A stretch of 64,000 nt of DNA from CAG-170 sp022779365. Its GTDB lineage: Bacteria > Bacillota > Clostridia > Oscillospirales > Oscillospiraceae. Location: NCBI GenBank assembly GCA_022779365.1, contig JALFSI010000034.1, forward strand, positions 1-64,000, written 5' to 3'. Every line of letters begins with the position of its first letter. The first letter of the stretch is position 1. The position numbers and the translations under genes were made by a program. Positions 52,801 to 61,704 of the stretch are shown piece by piece. The notes beneath the pieces are model-generated. The model saw only the letters and a list, made by a program, of their open reading frames with translations, had not been told where the DNA came from and did no database searches.

Positions 52801-53731
52801 CGGCTTTCTTTGCCTTTTCCGCGATGCCGGCGGGCGTGATGCCGTAGGCTTCGAGGACTGCGGGCGCTTTGCCGCTGCGTCCGAACTCGTCCTCAACGCC
52901 ATGGCGCACGACGGGCACGGGGTACTCCTCACCCAGCAGCTCGGCGACCGCCGCGCCCAGACCGCCGAGGACGTTCGCCTCTTCGGTGGTGACGATCGCG
53001 CCGGTCTCCTTCGCAGCCTTCAAAATCAACTCGCGGTCGAGCGGCTTGATGGTGTGCATATCAATGACGCGGGCGCTGATGCCGTCCGCCGCCAGCAGGT
53101 CCGCCGCGGCGAGCGCCATCTGCACGTTCATGCCGACGGCGATGATCGTCACGTCCGTGCCGTCACGCAGGGTGACGCCCTTGCCGATCTCGAATTTGTA
53201 GCCGGGGATGGAGTCCGTCACGGTCTCCACCGCGAGCCTGCCGAGGCGCATATACGCCGGGCCGTCAAAGTTCACGAGCGCTTCGACCGCCGCGCGCATT
53301 TCGTTGCCGTCGCACGGGCAGAGCACGGTCATGCCGGGGATGGCGCGCATGATGGCGAAATCCTCGATGCACTGATGGGTCGCGCCGTCCTCACCGACGG
53401 ACAGACCGCCGTGGCTGCCGACGACCTTGACGTTCAGATGCGGATAGCAGACGGTGTTGCGCACCTGCTCCCATGCACGACCGGCGGCGAACATGGCGAA
53501 CGTGTTCACGAACGGCTTGTAGCCGCACAGGCTCATGCCGGCGGCAACGCCGACCATGTTTGCCTCGGCGATGCCCATATCAAAGAAGCGCTCAGGGCAG
53601 GCTTCCTTGAAGAACTTGGACATGGTCGCGCCCGCGAGGTCGGCGTCAAAGCAGACCAGCTCCGGGTATTTTTCAGCCAGCGCGCCCAGCGCGCGGCCGT
53701 ATGCTTCACGAGTAGCGATTTTTTCAGCCAT
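52784..53731 (-). CDS. Transketolase, C-terminal subunit
   Basis: A 315-residue protein equal to the pyrimidine-binding and C-terminal domains of transketolase. EDGATHQCIEDFAIMRAIPGM (about 117-137) is the characteristic segment, including the Glu/His region near the thiamine diphosphate. TTEEANVLGGLGAAVAELL is in the C-terminal domain. It needs the N-terminal subunit encoded three bases upstream to bind thiamine diphosphate. Together they exchange two-carbon units in the non-oxidative pentose phosphate pathway. Split enzymes of this kind are common in Firmicutes and archaea. Confidence 0.94.
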   Translation of the reverse strand: MAEKIATREAYGRALGALAEKYPELVCFDADLAGATMSKFFKEACPERFFDMGIAEANMVGVAAGMSLCGYKPFVNTFAMFAAGRAWEQVRNTVCYPHLNVKVVGSHGGLSVGEDGATHQCIEDFAIMRAIPGMTVLCPCDGNEMRAAVEALVNFDGPAYMRLGRLAVETVTDSIPGYKFEIGKGVTLRDGTDVTIIAVGMNVQMALAAADLLAADGISARVIDMHTIKPLDRELILKAAKETGAIVTTEEANVLGGLGAAVAELLGEEYPVPVVRHGVEDEFGRSGKAPAVLEAYGITPAGIAEKAKKAVALKK

Positions 53732-53734
53732 TTT

Positions 53735-54577
53735 TTAACCCTCCAGTTCCTTGATGACCGCTTCCAGCTCCGCCTTGGCGGTGGCGAACTGCTCATCGTT
53801 GGGCGCTTTGCCGTGCCAGCCGGCGTTGTTTTCCATGAAGCTCACGCCCTTGCCCTTGACAGTCTTGGCAAGGATGACGGTGGGCTGACCCTTCGTGGCG
53901 GCAGCCTCCTTGTACGCGGCGTCGATGCTCTCAAAATCGTGACCGTCGCACTTCACAACGTGCCAGCCGAACGCTTCAAACTTCTTGTCCAGCGGCTCGG
54001 TGGGCATGACGTCCTTCGTTGCGCCGTCGATCTGCAGCCCGTTCACGTCCACGCACGCGCAGAGGTTATCGAGGTGATACTTGTTGGCAGCCATCGCCGC
54101 TTCCCAGACCTGACCCTCGGCAAGCTCGCCGTCGCCGAGAATGGCGTACACGCGGTAGTCCTTGCCGGACTGCTTGCCGGCCAGTGCCATGCCGACCGCC
54201 ACGGAGATGCCCTGACCGAGAGAGCCGGTGGACATATCCACGCCGGGGTTATAGTGCATCTCGACGTGCCCGGACATATGCCCGTCGATGCGGCGGAACA
54301 TCTTGAGGTTTTCCACCGGGAAGAAGCCGCGCAGCGCCAGCACGGGGTAAACGGCGGGCGAGCAGTGACCCTTGGACATCACAAAGCGGTCGCGGTCTGC
54401 CCACTGCGGGTTTTTCGGATCGACGCGCATGGCGTCAAAATAGAGGTACGTCAGAACGTCCATGCAGCTCAGCGAGCCGCCGGGATGACCCGACGCGGCA
54501 TCGTGCACCATCTGCACGCCCAGCAGACGCGCTTTGGCGGCGTTCAGCTTCAGCTCCTGCAGTTTGTTTTTTTCCAT
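53735..54577 (-). CDS. Transketolase, N-terminal subunit
   Basis: A 280-residue protein holding the pyrophosphate-binding domain. HDAASGHPGGSLSCMDVL (about 25-42) has the substrate-binding His. GSLGQGISVAVGMAL and GDGELAEGQVWEAAMAANKYHLDNL form the GDG-to-N metal and thiamine diphosphate motif. ATG 54577 (MEKNKLQELK) is preceded by GGAAGG; the longer frame includes the promoter. Three bases separate it from the partner gene. The full enzyme would be a heterotetramer. Confidence 0.94.
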   Translation of the reverse strand: MEKNKLQELKLNAAKARLLGVQMVHDAASGHPGGSLSCMDVLTYLYFDAMRVDPKNPQWADRDRFVMSKGHCSPAVYPVLALRGFFPVENLKMFRRIDGHMSGHVEMHYNPGVDMSTGSLGQGISVAVGMALAGKQSGKDYRVYAILGDGELAEGQVWEAAMAANKYHLDNLCACVDVNGLQIDGATKDVMPTEPLDKKFEAFGWHVVKCDGHDFESIDAAYKEAAATKGQPTVILAKTVKGKGVSFMENNAGWHGKAPNDEQFATAKAELEAVIKELEG

Positions 54578-54641
54578 AACGATTCCTTCCTTCTTGGATG
54601 CTGTTTGTTTGTGTTGAGTCATGTTGCTTTGCTCATCTTGT

Positions 54642-54670
54642 ATCATACCGCAAAACCGGGGATTTTTCCA
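54642..54670 (-). promoter_or_regulatory. Probable promoter of the split transketolase
   Basis: TGGAAA (54665-54670), 17 bases and TATGAT (54642-54647) on the minus strand. The -35 box matches the consensus in four of six positions. Confidence 0.5.
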
Positions 54671-54728
54671 GTGGTATTTGCAAAATATTACGATTTTTTC
54701 GGAGCGGGCAGGAGCGCGCGATGCTGCC

Positions 54729-56087
54729 CTAATTCTTTAAGCTCTGCATGGGGGCGGGGATGCGTCCGCCGCGATCTACGAACACGGCGGGGGATTCGGG
54801 ATGCACCGCCATGATCGGCGCCGCGCCCAGAAGTCCACCAAACTCCACGTGGTCGCCGACCGTTTTCCCCGGCGCGGGGATGAGGCGGACGGCGGTCGTT
54901 TTGCAGTTGACCATGCCGATGGCAGCCTCGTCGGCGATGATGGCGGAGATGGTCTCGGCGCTCGTATCGCCGGGGACGGCGATCATGTCCAGCCCCACGG
55001 AGCACACGCACGTCATCGCCTCTAATTTATCGAGGCTCAGAACACCCGCCTGCGCGGCGGCGATCATGCCCTCGTCCTCCGAGACGGGGATGAACGCGCC
55101 GGACAGCCCGCCGACCGAGCCGGACGCCATCAGTCCGCCCTTTTTGACCGCGTCGTTGAGCAGCGCCAGCGCAGCGGTCGTGCCGTGCGTGCCGCACGTT
55201 TCGAGTCCCATTTCTTCCAAAATACGCGCCACGCTGTCGCCCGCGGCGGGCGTGGGCGCGAGCGACAGATCGACCACGCCAAACGGCACATTCAGGCGGC
55301 GCGATGCCTCCTGCGCCACGAGCTGCCCCATGCGGGTGATGCGGAAGGCGGTCTTTTTGACCGTCTCGGCGACGACGTCGAGCGGCGCGCCCTTCACGCC
55401 TTGCAGCGCGTGGTACACCACGCCCGGGCCGGACACGCCCACGTTCAGCACGCACTCCGCCTCGCCCACGCCGTGCATCGCGCCCGCCATAAACGGGTTA
55501 TCCTCCACGGCGTTGCAGAAGATGACGAGCTTGGCGCAGCCGAGACCGTCGCGGTCTTTTGTCAGCTCGGCGGTCCTTTTGACGATGACGCCCATCTCGC
55601 GCACGGCGTCCATGTTGATGCCCGCCTTGGTGGTGGCGACGTTCACGCTGGAGCAGACCACGTCGGTCTCCGCCAGCGCCTGCGGGATGGCGGCAAGCAG
55701 CCGCCGGTCGCCGGAGGTCATGCCCTTGTGCACGAGCGCGGAAAAGCCGCCGATGAAGTCCACGCCGCACGTCTTTGCCGCACGGTCAAGGGCTTTTGCA
55801 AACGGCACAAAGTCATCTGTTTCACACGCGCCCGCGACCAGCGAGATGGGCGTGACGGAGATGCGCTTGTTCACAATGGGAATGCCCAGCTCCCGCTCGA
55901 TGGCGCAGCCGGTGGGCACGAGGTCTTTTGCCAGACGGCAGATCTTGTCGTAGATTTTCCGCGCGCAGGCGGCGGGGTCGGGATCGGCGCAGTCCAGCAG
56001 GGAGATGCCCATGGTGATGGTGCGGATGTCCAGATGCTGGTGGTCGATCATATCGACGGTGGACATGATGTCGGAATGTTTGAGCAT
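54729..56087 (-). CDS. UPF0210 / PFL-family protein
   Basis: A 452-residue protein of the conserved UPF0210 (DUF711) family, structurally related to glycyl radical enzymes but without evidence of a radical glycine function. It starts MLKHSDIMSTVDMIDHQHLDIRTITMG; later segments include GKTVGDHVEFGGLLG and VDRGGRIPAPMQSLKN. The ATG at 56087 has GAGGG seven bases upstream. The gene lies ten bases after the small ACT-domain gene, an arrangement kept over many bacteria and archaea. Biochemical role unknown. Confidence 0.92.
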   Translation of the reverse strand: MLKHSDIMSTVDMIDHQHLDIRTITMGISLLDCADPDPAACARKIYDKICRLAKDLVPTGCAIERELGIPIVNKRISVTPISLVAGACETDDFVPFAKALDRAAKTCGVDFIGGFSALVHKGMTSGDRRLLAAIPQALAETDVVCSSVNVATTKAGINMDAVREMGVIVKRTAELTKDRDGLGCAKLVIFCNAVEDNPFMAGAMHGVGEAECVLNVGVSGPGVVYHALQGVKGAPLDVVAETVKKTAFRITRMGQLVAQEASRRLNVPFGVVDLSLAPTPAAGDSVARILEEMGLETCGTHGTTAALALLNDAVKKGGLMASGSVGGLSGAFIPVSEDEGMIAAAQAGVLSLDKLEAMTCVCSVGLDMIAVPGDTSAETISAIIADEAAIGMVNCKTTAVRLIPAPGKTVGDHVEFGGLLGAAPIMAVHPESPAVFVDRGGRIPAPMQSLKN

Positions 56088-56097
56088 GGCAGTTCCC

Positions 56098-56373
56098 TCA
56101 CACGGTGTGCATGGCGTCAAAGATGTCCTCGCGCTGGATGCGCACGGACAGCCCCATTTCCGCGCCCTTATCGTCCAGACGCGCGCGCACGGTCTCAAAA
56201 TCGGGCGTGCCGGCGCACGGCTGCACGCGCATGATCATGGTGAACATCCCGGACATGATGGTCTGGCTGATCTCCAGCACGTTTAAGTCGAGGTCTGCCA
56301 GCGTGCGGCAGATCTCCGCGATGATGCCCACGCGGTCAGGTCCAACAACGGTGACAATGGCGGTCGTATTCAT
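56098..56373 (-). CDS. ACT domain protein (UPF0237 family)
   Basis: A 91-residue protein consisting of one ACT domain. TAIVTVVGPDRVGIIAEICRTLADLDLNVLEISQTIM (residues about 3-40) is the typical ligand-binding fold and matches amino-acid-sensing ACT domains, such as those of GcvR. GGAGG precedes the ATG at 56373. It is consistently found next to the UPF0210 gene, so it probably senses a small molecule for that partner. The ligand is unknown. Confidence 0.92.
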   Translation of the reverse strand: MNTTAIVTVVGPDRVGIIAEICRTLADLDLNVLEISQTIMSGMFTMIMRVQPCAGTPDFETVRARLDDKGAEMGLSVRIQREDIFDAMHTV

Positions 56374-56419
56374 AAAAGCTCCTCCAAAAAGTGCGATGAT
56401 CGCACATATTTGTATTTTT

Positions 56420-56910
56420 TTTGCAGGGGCGGGGTTCTACCCCGCCCGCCGCTCTTTTGCGGCAGCGGCGATTCGCAGAAGTTCCTTGGCTCTCCCTCTG
56501 GGAGAGCTGTCAGCGAAGCTGACTGAGAGGGTACTTGGCTCTCCCTTTGGGAGAGCTGTCGCCGAAGGCGACTGAGAGGGTCTTCATTATTTACCCTCTC
56601 CGTCCTTCGCTGCGCTCGGACACCTCTCCCAAAGGGAGAGGCAAGGGTGCGCACTGCACCGGCAGGTTTGCGCAATTCCAAGGCTTCCCCTCGGGGGGAA
56701 GCTGTCGGCGAAGCCGACTGATGAGGGGAAGGGTTCTTATTTTTGAGCTGCATCGCGTTTTTGAGCCAAACGTGGCAGCATCTCAGAACGTACCACCCTT
56801 CTCCTCATCCGGCGCTGCGCGCCACCTTCCCCACATGGGGAAGGTGGCGCGTGCGGATTTTGCGGTTTCGCGGATAAACGGCAGGGAGGGGCGCTGCCCC
56901 TCCCCTTGGA
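56420..56910. repeat. Palindromic repeat block E
   Basis: The longest block in the window. In order it holds a GGGCGGGG..CCCCGCCC hairpin, two tandem GGCTCTCCC units (about 56487-56580), the inverted CCTCTCCCAAAGGGAGAGG, the pair with GGCTTCCCCTC and CCTCATCCGGCGCTGCGCG, and a GGGGAGGGGC / GCCCCTCCC hairpin. The last lies just past the glyS stop on the minus strand and may act as its terminator. Frames here are low-complexity and were rejected. Confidence 0.8.
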
Positions 56911-56913
56911 TTT

Positions 56914-58329
56914 TTAATATGCCAGCTTCTCTTCCAGCCAGGTCTTCAGCTCGCTGATGGGGACGCGGACCTGCTGCATGGTGTCGCGGTCACGGATGGT
57001 GACGGCATTGTCGGCGGCAACGCCCTTTTCGGGGTCGCCCACGGTGTCAAAGTCCACAGTGATGCAGTAGGGCGTGCCGATCTCGTCCTCGCGGCGGTAG
57101 CGCTTGCCGATGGAGCCGGTCTCGTCAAAGTCGATCATCCAGTATTTGCTCAGCTCGTCATGGAGCTTGCGCGCAGGCTCAGAGAGCTTTTTGGACAGCG
57201 GCAGGATGGCTGCCTTGAACGGTGCGAGCGCCGGATGCAGGTGCAGCACGACGCGCACGTCGTTCTTCGCCTCGTCGATGACCTCCTCGTCATACGCCTC
57301 GCACAAAAACGCCAGTGCCACGCGGTCACAGCCGAGCGACGGCTCGATGACATACGGGATATAGTGCTCGTTCTTCTCCTGATCGAAATACGTCAGGTCC
57401 TTGCCGGAGGCTTCCTGATGGCGCTTGAGGTCATAATCCGTGCGGTCAGCAATGCCCCACAGCTCGCCCCAATCGGTGAACGGGAACGCGTATTCGATGT
57501 CGGTGGTGGCTCTGGAGTAGAACGCCAGCTCCGCCGGCTCATGGTCGCGCAGGCGCAGATTCTCGTCCTTGATGCCGAGCGTCTTGAGCCAGTTCACGCA
57601 GTAGTCCTTCCAGTAGGCGAACCATTCGAGGTCCGTGCCCGGCTGGCAGAAGAACTCACACTCCATCTGCTCAAACTCACGCGTGCGGAAGGTAAAGTTG
57701 CCCGGCGTGATCTCGTTGCGGAACGCCTTGCCCACCTGACACACACCGAACGGCAGCTTGCGGCGCGTGGTGCGCTGGATGTTCTGGAAGTTCACGAAAA
57801 TACCCTGCGCGGTCTCGGGGCGCAGATAGCAGATGGAGGACGAATCCTCCGTCACGCCGATGGCGGTCTTGAACATGAGATTAAACTTGCGGATGGGGGT
57901 AAAGTTGTGCTTGCCGCACACGGGGCAGACGATGTCCTCATGCTCGGCGATGAACTTGTCCATCTCGTCAAAGCTCATCGCGTCCACGTTGACCTCGTGG
58001 TGCTCCTCGCCGATGAGCTTGTCGGCGCGGTGGCGCGCCTTGCACGCCTTGCAGTCGAGCAGGGGGTCAGAGAAGCTCGAAACGTGCCCCGTGGTGATCC
58101 ACGTCTGCGGGTTCATGATGATCGCCGCGTCCAGACCGACGTTATACGGGCTCTCCTGCACGAACTTTTTCAGCCACGCCCTTTTGACGTTGTTCTTGAA
58201 CTCCACGCCCAAAGGACCGTAGTCCCAGCTGTTGGCAAGTCCGCCGTAAATTTCGCTGCCGGCAAACACAAAGCCGCGGTTTTTGCAGAGCGCGATGATC
58301 TTATCCATCGTTTTTTCGGAATTTTTCAT
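56914..58329 (-). CDS. glyS: Glycine--tRNA ligase, single-chain type
   Basis: A 471-residue class II synthetase of the dimeric type, unlike the two-subunit GlyQ/GlyS of many Firmicutes. CKNRGFVFAGSEIYGGLANSWDYGPLG (about 14-40) is the opening motif. RPETAQGIFVNFQ and GKAFRNEITPG hold motif 2, and EPSLGCDRVALAFL is motif 3. The zinc-binding cysteines CKACKARHRA and CPVCGKHN lie in the insert. It charges tRNA-Gly. No T-box or leader of note was seen in front, only a promoter. Confidence 0.96.
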   Translation of the reverse strand: MKNSEKTMDKIIALCKNRGFVFAGSEIYGGLANSWDYGPLGVEFKNNVKRAWLKKFVQESPYNVGLDAAIIMNPQTWITTGHVSSFSDPLLDCKACKARHRADKLIGEEHHEVNVDAMSFDEMDKFIAEHEDIVCPVCGKHNFTPIRKFNLMFKTAIGVTEDSSSICYLRPETAQGIFVNFQNIQRTTRRKLPFGVCQVGKAFRNEITPGNFTFRTREFEQMECEFFCQPGTDLEWFAYWKDYCVNWLKTLGIKDENLRLRDHEPAELAFYSRATTDIEYAFPFTDWGELWGIADRTDYDLKRHQEASGKDLTYFDQEKNEHYIPYVIEPSLGCDRVALAFLCEAYDEEVIDEAKNDVRVVLHLHPALAPFKAAILPLSKKLSEPARKLHDELSKYWMIDFDETGSIGKRYRREDEIGTPYCITVDFDTVGDPEKGVAADNAVTIRDRDTMQQVRVPISELKTWLEEKLAY

Positions 58330-58373
58330 AAGGCTACCCTTCCTCCTGCCGAATTTTCTCTTATAACCTGTTT

Positions 58374-58401
58374 ATTATAATGAAATTGCTTGTAAAGTCA
58401 A
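58374..58401 (-). promoter_or_regulatory. SigA promoter of glyS
   Basis: TTGACT (58396-58401), a 16-base spacer and TATAAT (58374-58379) on the minus strand. The leader is about 40 bases and includes AGGAGG. Confidence 0.78.
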
Positions 58402-58506
58402 CCGTTCCGGGCGGTTTTCGCGGCTTTGCGGACGCAAAATTCTGAATTTCTATGAAGCCGCTTTTCCTTTGGCGGGAATTGTGCTATACTTCGTGGGTAG
58501 CTTATT

Positions 58507-59580
58507 ATGGGGGACGGGGCTTTGAAAACGATCGGACGGGTGATCTTGGCGGCGGTGCTGCTGGCGGCGAGCGTACTTTTGATGCTGCTGGCAAAAAGCG
58601 CGCCGGACGCGATCTTCGGCTTTTATACGCAATTTTCCCGCGCGGCGTTGGAGGTCATCGGGCGCGTGACGGGCTGGGTGCCGTTTGCGCTGTGGGAGGC
58701 GCTGCTGGCGCTGCTCATTTTGTGGGCGCTGTACACGCTCGTGCGCAGCCTTGCAAATAAGCGCTTTGTGCGGTGGCTGGCGGGGCTGCTTCTCGGCGTG
58801 AGCGCGCTGGCGTTCGCGTTCGTGGCGCTGTGGGGGCTCAACCACTACGACGCCGGTGTGGGGGAAAAGCTGGGGCTTTCGGTGCGCGAATACTCCGTGC
58901 AGGAGCTGACGGACGCGACGGCGTTTTACGCGCGGGAGCTGAGCCGCCTTGCGCCGGAGCTGCCGCGCGATGACGAGGGCGTGGCGCAGTTTGACGAGTT
59001 TTCGCAGCTTGCCGCCCGCGCGGGCGAGGGCTATACGCCGCTCGGCGAGCGGTACGAGCTGTTCTCCGGCAGCACGGCGAAGGTCAAGCGCCTGACGGCG
59101 TGGCAGCTTTACAGCCGCTTCGGCACAACGGGCATTTATATGTGCCTCACGGCGGAGGCGGGCGTGAACCCGGACACCTATGCCGCCTGGCTGCCGTTTA
59201 CGATGTGCCACGAGCAGGCGCACGGCAAGGGCGTGGCTGCCGAGGACGGGGCGAATTTCTGCGCGTATCTGGCGTGCATGGAAAATTCCGACGTACAGTT
59301 CCGCTATTCCGGCGCGCTGGCGGCGTTCGTATACTGCTCGAACGCGCTGACGAAGGCGGACTCCGCCGCCGCGGGCGAAATTTGGGCGCAGCTCGATCCG
59401 GGCGCGCTGGCGGACATCCGCGCGGCGAACAAGCACTACGCGCAGTACGAGGGCAAGGTGCAGGACGCGGCGCAGAAGGTGAACGACACCTACCTCAAGG
59501 CGTTTTCCGAGCAGGCGGGCGTGCAGAGCTACGGCGAGGTGGCGGACCTGCTGATCGCGTGGTATCAGGAGCGGACCTGA
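58507..59580 (+). CDS. DUF3810-type membrane protein with zinc-protease-like motif
   Basis: A 357-residue protein with three N-terminal membrane helices (about 8-28, 48-76 and 84-106) and a C-terminal domain. The domain includes the motif HEQAHGKG (about residues 237-244), an HExxH zinc motif, followed by EDGANFCAYLAC, where the Glu may be the third ligand. TAEAGVNPDTYAAWLPFTM precedes it. It probably is a membrane-linked metallopeptidase of unknown substrate. The ATG at 58507 has only a weak ribosome binding site. It is divergent from glyS. Confidence 0.82.
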   Translation: MGDGALKTIGRVILAAVLLAASVLLMLLAKSAPDAIFGFYTQFSRAALEVIGRVTGWVPFALWEALLALLILWALYTLVRSLANKRFVRWLAGLLLGVSALAFAFVALWGLNHYDAGVGEKLGLSVREYSVQELTDATAFYARELSRLAPELPRDDEGVAQFDEFSQLAARAGEGYTPLGERYELFSGSTAKVKRLTAWQLYSRFGTTGIYMCLTAEAGVNPDTYAAWLPFTMCHEQAHGKGVAAEDGANFCAYLACMENSDVQFRYSGALAAFVYCSNALTKADSAAAGEIWAQLDPGALADIRAANKHYAQYEGKVQDAAQKVNDTYLKAFSEQAGVQSYGEVADLLIAWYQERT

Positions 59581-59619
59581 CGCAAAATGGTATAGCCATT
59601 TCAAAATGTACATAATGTG

Positions 59620-59650
59620 CCCCGCTATCTTGATAGCGGGGTGCTTTTTT
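59620..59650 (+). terminator. Terminator of the DUF3810 gene
   Basis: A ten-base stem CCCCGCTATC / GATAGCGGGG with a two-base loop, followed by TGCTTTTTT. Confidence 0.9.
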
Positions 59651-59695
59651 GTGGAAAATGCCTGAAAAAATACCTGCTTTTTGTGAAACGGCACA

Positions 59696-59844
59696 TTGAC
59701 TTACATCCCGCGGCGTGATATTCTAAAGCCGGTCGGAACGATCAGAGGATCAGCGCCGAATCATGCTGATGTTTGGATGCACGGCGCCGAAATCATCATA
59801 ATCCGCGGGGGTGTTAAGACCCTGCGGCACAAGGAGGATACACC
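59696..59844 (+). promoter_or_regulatory. Promoter and structured leader of fhs
   Basis: TTGACT (59696-59701), 17 bases and TATTCT (59719-59724) give a start near 59731. The leader of about 114 bases contains a GCGCCG / CGGCGC stem enclosing about 23 bases and, just before the ribosome binding site, a hairpin CCGCGGGGGT / GACCCTGCGG. The leader has AATCAT and ATCCGC pieces as in THF riboswitches, but I could not fit either the THF or the ZTP consensus by eye. A regulatory leader is likely, its class open. Confidence 0.55.
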
Positions 59845-61656
59845 ATGGCAATCGAATTTAAGGACGGCAAGTATGTGAACCCCGAAACCGGGCGCGTCAC
59901 GCTCGACCCCACGATCTACAAGGATTGGCAGATCGCGGAGGAGGCGGAAAAAACGCTGCCCCCCGTGGATTATTTCCGGGAAAAGCTGGGGCTTCTGCCT
60001 GAGGAGATCATCCCCTACGGCAAGACCCCGAAGATCGACTTCATCAAGGTCATGAACCGTCTGAAGGATAAGCCCGACGGCAAGTTCATCGAAGTCACCG
60101 CCATCACCCCCACCCCGTTCGGCGAGGGCAAGTCCACCGTCTCCCTGGGTCTGATTGAGGGCCTTGGCAAGCTGGGCAAGAACGTCGGCGGCGCGCTGCG
60201 TCAGCCCTCCGGCGGCCCGACGATGAACGTCAAGGGCACGGCTGCCGGCGGCGGCAACGCTCTGCTCATGCCGATGACCGAGTTCTCCCTGGGTCTGACC
60301 GGCGACATCAACGACATCATGAACGCCCACAACCTTGCTATGGTCGCCCTCAATGCGCGTATGCAGCACGAGCGCAACAACAACGACGAGTGGCTGGCGA
60401 AGAAGGGGCTCAAGCGTCTGGACATCGACCCGAAGCGCGTGGAAATGGGCTGGGTCATGGACTTCTGTGCACAGGGTCTGCGCAACATCATCATCGGCAT
60501 CGGCGGCCGTCTGGACGGCTATATGATGGAGTCCAAGTTCGGCATCGCGGTCGGCTCTGAGCTGATGGCGATCCTGGCGGTCGCCCGCGACCTGAAGGAT
60601 CTGCGCGAGCGCATCGGCAAGATCGTGGTCGCCTACTCCCGCAGCGGCGAGCCCGTCACCTGCGAGGATCTGGAAGTCGCCGGCGCGATGACCGCGTGGA
60701 TGCGCAACTGCATCAACCCCACCATGTGCTACTCGGTCGAGCATCAGCCCGTCCTCGTGCACGCCGGTCCGTTTGCAAACATCGCCATCGGTCAGTCCTC
60801 TGTTATCGCCGACCGTCTGGCGCTCAAGCTGTTTGACTATCACGTCACCGAGTCCGGCTTCGCTGCCGACATCGGCTTTGAGAAGTTCTGGAACGTCAAG
60901 ACCCGCCTGTCCGGGCTGACGCCGAACGTCTCCGTCCTCGTGGCGACCGTCCGCGCGCTCAAGATGCACGGCGGCGGCCCGAAGGTCACCCCGGGCGCGC
61001 CCCTTGCCAAGGAGTACACCGAGGAGAATCTGGAGCTGCTCGAAAAGGGCACCTGCAACCTCTTCCACCATGTGCGCACCATCAAGAAGTCCGGCATCAA
61101 CCCCGTCGTCTGCATCAACCGCTTCTACACCGACACCGACGCCGAGATCGCGCTGCTGAAGAAGCTGTGCAAGGAGCACGGCGTGCGCTGCGCGGAGTCC
61201 AACCACTGGCGCTACGGCGGCGAAGGCGCGATCGAGCTGGCACAGGCGGTCGTGGAGGCGTGCGAGGAGCCGGTCAACATCAAGTTCCTGTATGACCTTG
61301 AGATGCCGCTGCGTCAGCGCGTTGAGCTGATCGCCAAGGAAGTCTACGGCGCGGACGGCGTGGACTGGGCGCCGCTCGCGGCTCAGAAGGCGGAGCGCTT
61401 CGAGTCCGATCCCAAGTACAAGGACTACTGCACCATGATGGTCAAGACGCACCTGTCCCTGTCCGACGATCCCACCAAGAAGGGCGAGCCCACCGGCTGG
61501 CGTCTTGCGATCCGCGACATTCTGGAATACGGCGGCGCGAAGTTCCTCTGCCCGATGGCGGGCACGATCTCCATGATGCCCGGCACGGCTGCCAACCCGG
61601 CATACCGGCGCATCGACGTCGATACCGAGACCGGCAAGGTTTCCGGCTTGTTCTAA
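59845..61656 (+). CDS. fhs: Formate--tetrahydrofolate ligase, long divergent form
   Basis: A 603-residue ATP-dependent enzyme making 10-formyl-THF from formate and THF. The P-loop-like motif is ITPTPFGEGKSTVSLGL (about 88-104). Next is ALRQPSGGPTMNVKGTAAGGGNALLMPM, where canonical enzymes read ALRQPSLGPxFGIKGGAAGGG and are about 556 residues long. It later has FANIAIGQSSVIADRLAL. The difference in a highly conserved loop and the extra length place it in a divergent branch. AAGGAGG precedes the ATG at 59845. FchA and FolD follow on the same strand, after a terminator. Confidence 0.92.
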   Translation: MAIEFKDGKYVNPETGRVTLDPTIYKDWQIAEEAEKTLPPVDYFREKLGLLPEEIIPYGKTPKIDFIKVMNRLKDKPDGKFIEVTAITPTPFGEGKSTVSLGLIEGLGKLGKNVGGALRQPSGGPTMNVKGTAAGGGNALLMPMTEFSLGLTGDINDIMNAHNLAMVALNARMQHERNNNDEWLAKKGLKRLDIDPKRVEMGWVMDFCAQGLRNIIIGIGGRLDGYMMESKFGIAVGSELMAILAVARDLKDLRERIGKIVVAYSRSGEPVTCEDLEVAGAMTAWMRNCINPTMCYSVEHQPVLVHAGPFANIAIGQSSVIADRLALKLFDYHVTESGFAADIGFEKFWNVKTRLSGLTPNVSVLVATVRALKMHGGGPKVTPGAPLAKEYTEENLELLEKGTCNLFHHVRTIKKSGINPVVCINRFYTDTDAEIALLKKLCKEHGVRCAESNHWRYGGEGAIELAQAVVEACEEPVNIKFLYDLEMPLRQRVELIAKEVYGADGVDWAPLAAQKAERFESDPKYKDYCTMMVKTHLSLSDDPTKKGEPTGWRLAIRDILEYGGAKFLCPMAGTISMMPGTAANPAYRRIDVDTETGKVSGLF

Positions 61657-61666
61657 AAAATGCAAA

Positions 61667-61700
61667 ACCGGGGCGGCGGTGTTCCGCCGCCCCGATTTTT
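61667..61700 (+). terminator. Terminator of fhs
   Basis: Perfect CCGGGGCGGCGG / CCGCCGCCCCGA-type stem followed by TTTTT. Confidence 0.88.
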
Positions 61701-61704
61701 AAGT

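Noticed and set aside
56370..56753. Frames in palindromic block E (and similar ones in blocks A-D)
   Set aside because: They translate repeat modules into recurring peptides such as LPLGELS; no start signals or conservation beyond the repeat itself.
59731..59844. THF or ZTP riboswitch in the fhs leader
   Set aside because: Only short pieces agree with the THF consensus and the ZTP core CCGCCUGGGCA is absent; kept only as an unclassified leader.
59761..61665. Minus-strand frame of 634 codons over fhs
   Set aside because: Shadow frame of a strongly conserved enzyme; no start signals.
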